A stretch of 32,119 nt of DNA from Burkholderiales bacterium (GTDB lineage: Bacteria; Pseudomonadota; Gammaproteobacteria; Burkholderiales; Burkholderiaceae_C): assembly GCA_025350505.1 (NCBI GenBank), contig JANXXS010000263.1:1-32119 (forward strand), in the 5' to 3' direction. Below are positions 30,274 to 32,119 of this stretch, one piece after another. Every line of letters starts with the position of its first letter. Position 1 is the stretch's first letter. The translations under genes and the position numbers were made by a program. The notes under the pieces are model-generated. The model was given only the letters and a program-made list of their open reading frames with translations. It searched no databases and had not been told where the DNA came from.

Positions 30274-31029
30274 CTACGTCAGCGCCATCAGCTTGCCGCG
30301 TTTCTGGGTCAGGTCGATGAAGCGTTGCAGGGCGCGCAGCGAGTCACCGCCGACCCGCTTGAACTCGAATCCGAGCCGGACCCCTCGTGCTTCGGCGTTG
30401 AGCGCCGTCACATGCTGCAGCCGCATCGTCACCTCGAGCTTCGTATCGTCGTCGAGCTCGATGCGCACCGCAGCCAGCATGACGCCGGTGCTCATGGTCG
30501 GCAGGTCCTCGGGAAAAAACACGCCGCAGCCGCCGATCGAGATGTCGATGACGCGCAGCGCGCACTCCATCTCGGCCAGGTCGGGATGGCGAAAGCGCGC
30601 CATCGGGCTGGCCCGCATCAACGGCCGGACGCGGAAGGCGTTGCGCCGCTGGAAGCGGAAAATCTCGTGCGGCGCCGGGCAGCTCAGCACGCTGGCCCGG
30701 TTGCCGTGTACCAGCACCAGGTTGTTGACGTCGAACTGCAGCTTGACGCTGTCGAGATAGCCGACGACGACGATCTCGTCGCATTCGAGCAGCTTCTGCA
30801 TCGTCGGGTCGGCCGGGTCGGCGTTGAAGCCGATCGTGCCGCGCTGGCTGTCGAGGGTCCAGATCGCGCTGGTGAAGACGCTGCCGTCGCTGGCGTTCAG
30901 ATTGAGCAGCACCGAGCCGTCGAGCAGCTGCTTGAGCAGGCCCTGGATCTCGCGCGGCGACGAGACGCGGAACTCGTCGAGCCCGTCGTCGTGGTCCATT
31001 CCGTCGAGCGGTGCGGGTCTCGTTTCCAT
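30274..31029 (-). CDS. ycgR: Flagellar brake protein YcgR (PilZ domain)
   Basis: A 251-residue protein. The N-terminal YcgR domain covers ~20-125 (EFRVSSPREIQGLLKQLLDG; VFTSAIWTLDSQRGTIGFNA). The PilZ domain starts near 128 with the cyclic-di-GMP-binding arginines (FRFQRRNAFRVRP) and the DxSxxG motif (VIDISIGGCGVFF). On binding cyclic-di-GMP, YcgR contacts the motor and slows swimming. ATG at 31029 with GAGG about 8 bases upstream. It follows fliT by 66 bases and is followed by a terminator-like hairpin. Confidence 0.95.
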   Translation of the reverse strand: METRPAPLDGMDHDDGLDEFRVSSPREIQGLLKQLLDGSVLLNLNASDGSVFTSAIWTLDSQRGTIGFNADPADPTMQKLLECDEIVVVGYLDSVKLQFDVNNLVLVHGNRASVLSCPAPHEIFRFQRRNAFRVRPLMRASPMARFRHPDLAEMECALRVIDISIGGCGVFFPEDLPTMSTGVMLAAVRIELDDDTKLEVTMRLQHVTALNAEARGVRLGFEFKRVGGDSLRALQRFIDLTQKRGKLMALT

Positions 31030-31095
31030 CGCATGCCTCGTGGCGGGGAGAGTGTGTCGAAATCGTCGTCTGCGTGCGGTCGGCGAGCGCCCGTG

Positions 31096-31425
31096 TCAGT
31101 GCAGGGTCTTGGGCCGGCCGGCGAGGATCTCGTCGAGGTCTTCGAGCCAGGGCTCGGCGAGCTGGCGGATCTCGGCGTCGTTGATCAGGATGCGCTGCAT
31201 GATGCGCGACTTGAGCTGCGCCTCGTCCCGCGGCAGCGGCTTTTCGGCCGCCGTGTTCTTGAGCTGGGCGATGAGCACGGCGCAGGCGCCCTCGAGCTTG
31301 ACCACATGGTCCCAGTTGCCGACACGAGCGGCCTCGAGCATGTCCTGGCTCGCCTTCTCGATCGCTTCGTAGTAGTTCAGCAGCACGGAATTCATGCGGG
31401 CTCGGAAAGTATGGGTGCTGGTCAT
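31096..31425 (-). CDS. fliT: Flagellar export chaperone FliT
   Basis: A 109-residue alpha-helical protein of the FliT type (LLNYYEAIEKASQDMLEAAR; NWDHVVKLEGACAVLIAQLK; RIMQRILINDAEIRQLAEPW). FliT is the export chaperone for the filament cap FliD and inhibits FlhDC in enteric bacteria. I use the ATG at 31425, one base after the fliS stop; a second ATG at 31395 (MNSVLLNYYEAIEK) is also possible, and neither has a strong ribosome site. Confidence 0.87.
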   Translation of the reverse strand: MTSTHTFRARMNSVLLNYYEAIEKASQDMLEAARVGNWDHVVKLEGACAVLIAQLKNTAAEKPLPRDEAQLKSRIMQRILINDAEIRQLAEPWLEDLDEILAGRPKTLH

Positions 31426-31426
31426 G

Positions 31427-31858
31427 TCATTGCGCCGACGGCGTGGCCGTGGCGCCGGGGCCGATCGCGACCCAGGCCGAGCGAACCGGCTCCATCAGCC
31501 GCACGCACTCGTCGAGGGCGGCGCTGTCGTTGTTCAGGTTGGCCTCGGTCATGCGCAGCGCGACGTAGCCGTACAGCGCGCTCAGGTCGGCGGCCAGCTT
31601 GCCGCCGCCGTCGAGGTCGAGCGTCGCCTTCAGGCCCTCGTCGACGATGCGCACGGCGCGCGTGATCGCCTTGCACTTGGCTTCGATGCGCCTTTGTTGC
31701 AGGGCGCTGCGCGCCTGGGCGACGGCATCGTTGAAGCCGTCGAAGAGCATCGTGATCAGCTCGTGCGACGAGGCGCCGCCGACGCCGGTCTCGACGCCGA
31801 TCTGGTGATAGGCGCCGGCGGAGGCTGTGGAATGACGGTGGATCGTGGCGGCGAACAT
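31427..31858 (-). CDS. fliS: Flagellin export chaperone FliS
   Basis: A 143-residue four-helix protein. FliS motifs: YHQIGVETGVGGASSHELIT, MLFDGFNDAVAQARSALQQR, RAVRIVDEGLKATLDLDGGG and LAADLSALYGYVALRMTEAN. FliS holds flagellin unpolymerised in the cytoplasm until export. It lies between fliD and fliT in the usual order. There is no clear ribosome site before its ATG at 31858; the 135-base gap to fliD shows no feature I recognise. Confidence 0.94.
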   Translation of the reverse strand: MFAATIHRHSTASAGAYHQIGVETGVGGASSHELITMLFDGFNDAVAQARSALQQRRIEAKCKAITRAVRIVDEGLKATLDLDGGGKLAADLSALYGYVALRMTEANLNNDSAALDECVRLMEPVRSAWVAIGPGATATPSAQ

Positions 31859-31993
31859 GGGATGGGAGCGATGTCTGAAATGGGCCTGCCCTGAATATCG
31901 GTATGGCCTCGGGCGACTTGAATCGGAGAGCGCGGTAACAGGGGGCGTTTTCGCGGGCCGATCGGTGCATCGCCGCCGCCGCGGCGACGGCTC

Positions 31994-32119
31994 TTACTTG
32001 TTGGAGCTGTTCGCCGTCCAGGCAGCGATCTGCTGCGTGATGTAGGCGCTCTTGCTGTTGAGCTGGGCCATCGTCGCGTCGAGCGCCGTGTACTGTGCGC
32101 GTAGCCGTGCCTCGATTCC
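31994..32119 (-). CDS. fliD: C-terminal end of flagellar cap protein FliD (partial)
   Basis: The last 41 residues and stop codon (TAA) of a gene that runs in from beyond the window. The visible part (RLRAQYTALDATMAQLNSKS, then AYITQQIAAWTANSSNK) is the coiled-coil C-terminus of FliD/HAP2, in which LRAQYTALDxxMAxLNSxSxYLxQQL is the usual end. FliD caps the filament and is escorted by FliT. Its position before fliS-fliT agrees. Confidence 0.9.
   Translation of the reverse strand, partial: GIEARLRAQYTALDATMAQLNSKSAYITQQIAAWTANSSNK

Overview
The window looks like chromosomal DNA of a very GC-rich, flagellated betaproteobacterium, probably Burkholderiales of the Rubrivivax/Leptothrix/Azohydromonas type. 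This is inferred from the fliE-to-fliP gene order, a YcgR flagellar brake next to fliT, a D-3-hydroxybutyrate dehydrogenase beside a patatin, and the strong G/C bias at third codon positions. No rRNA, tRNA, CRISPR array or insertion sequence is visible. No stretch over about 210 bases lacks a gene; the largest gaps (23405-23611, 26862-27028, 12147-12312, 2591-2745) are described where they hold something.

Layout. (1) 1-2590, minus strand: fliL-fliM-fliN-fliO and the start of a gene in the fliP position. (2) 2746-5397: a copper-type module. A periplasmic beta-propeller fused to an amicyanin-like cupredoxin is transcribed away from an ECF sigma factor/zinc anti-sigma pair. The shared promoter region is an 18-bp perfect palindrome that places two identical ECF-type promoters back to back. 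(3) 5448-12636: fliK-fliJ-fliI-fliH-fliG-fliF (minus) and divergent fliE. The copper module therefore sits exactly between fliK and fliL, which are normally adjacent. (4) 12711-23404: eleven same-strand genes with no gap above 92 bases. They start with a bufferin precursor (bufA, DUF2282), followed by DoxX, NDH-2, 3-hydroxybutyrate dehydrogenase, patatin, beta-carbonic anhydrase, a YeeE-type transporter, the bufferin-maturing enzymes bufB (DUF692/MNIO) and bufC (DUF2063), an OmpR-type response regulator, a histidine kinase and a PAS-GAF membrane protein. (5) 23612-26861, minus strand: a second operon with a secreted cupin, a secreted DUF302 protein, an RclA/MerA-like flavoenzyme and a short EgtD-like methyltransferase. 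(6) 27029-29844, plus strand: a damaged histidine kinase, an AraC-family regulator and two overlapping DUF1579-like paralogues. (7) 29916-32119, minus strand: a small unknown gene, then ycgR, fliT, fliS and the end of fliD.

How it may work together. The most striking signal is a four-unit direct repeat with an exact 11-bp period (TCACG, TCAAC, TCACG, TCACG on the plus strand). It is present in the same order and orientation upstream of bufA (23499-23536) and upstream of the cupin operon (26963-27000). This is the geometry of OmpR/PhoB-family binding sites, and an OmpR-type regulator is encoded at the end of the bufA gene run, joined to bufC by an ATGA overlap. I propose a two-component-controlled copper/oxidant-defence regulon. 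It would join a bufferin pathway split across the two ends of one long transcription unit with a redox-repair operon. A separate ECF-controlled copper module lies in the flagellar cluster nearby. Regions 2 and 4-6 look like accessory blocks inserted into an otherwise conventional flagellar locus.
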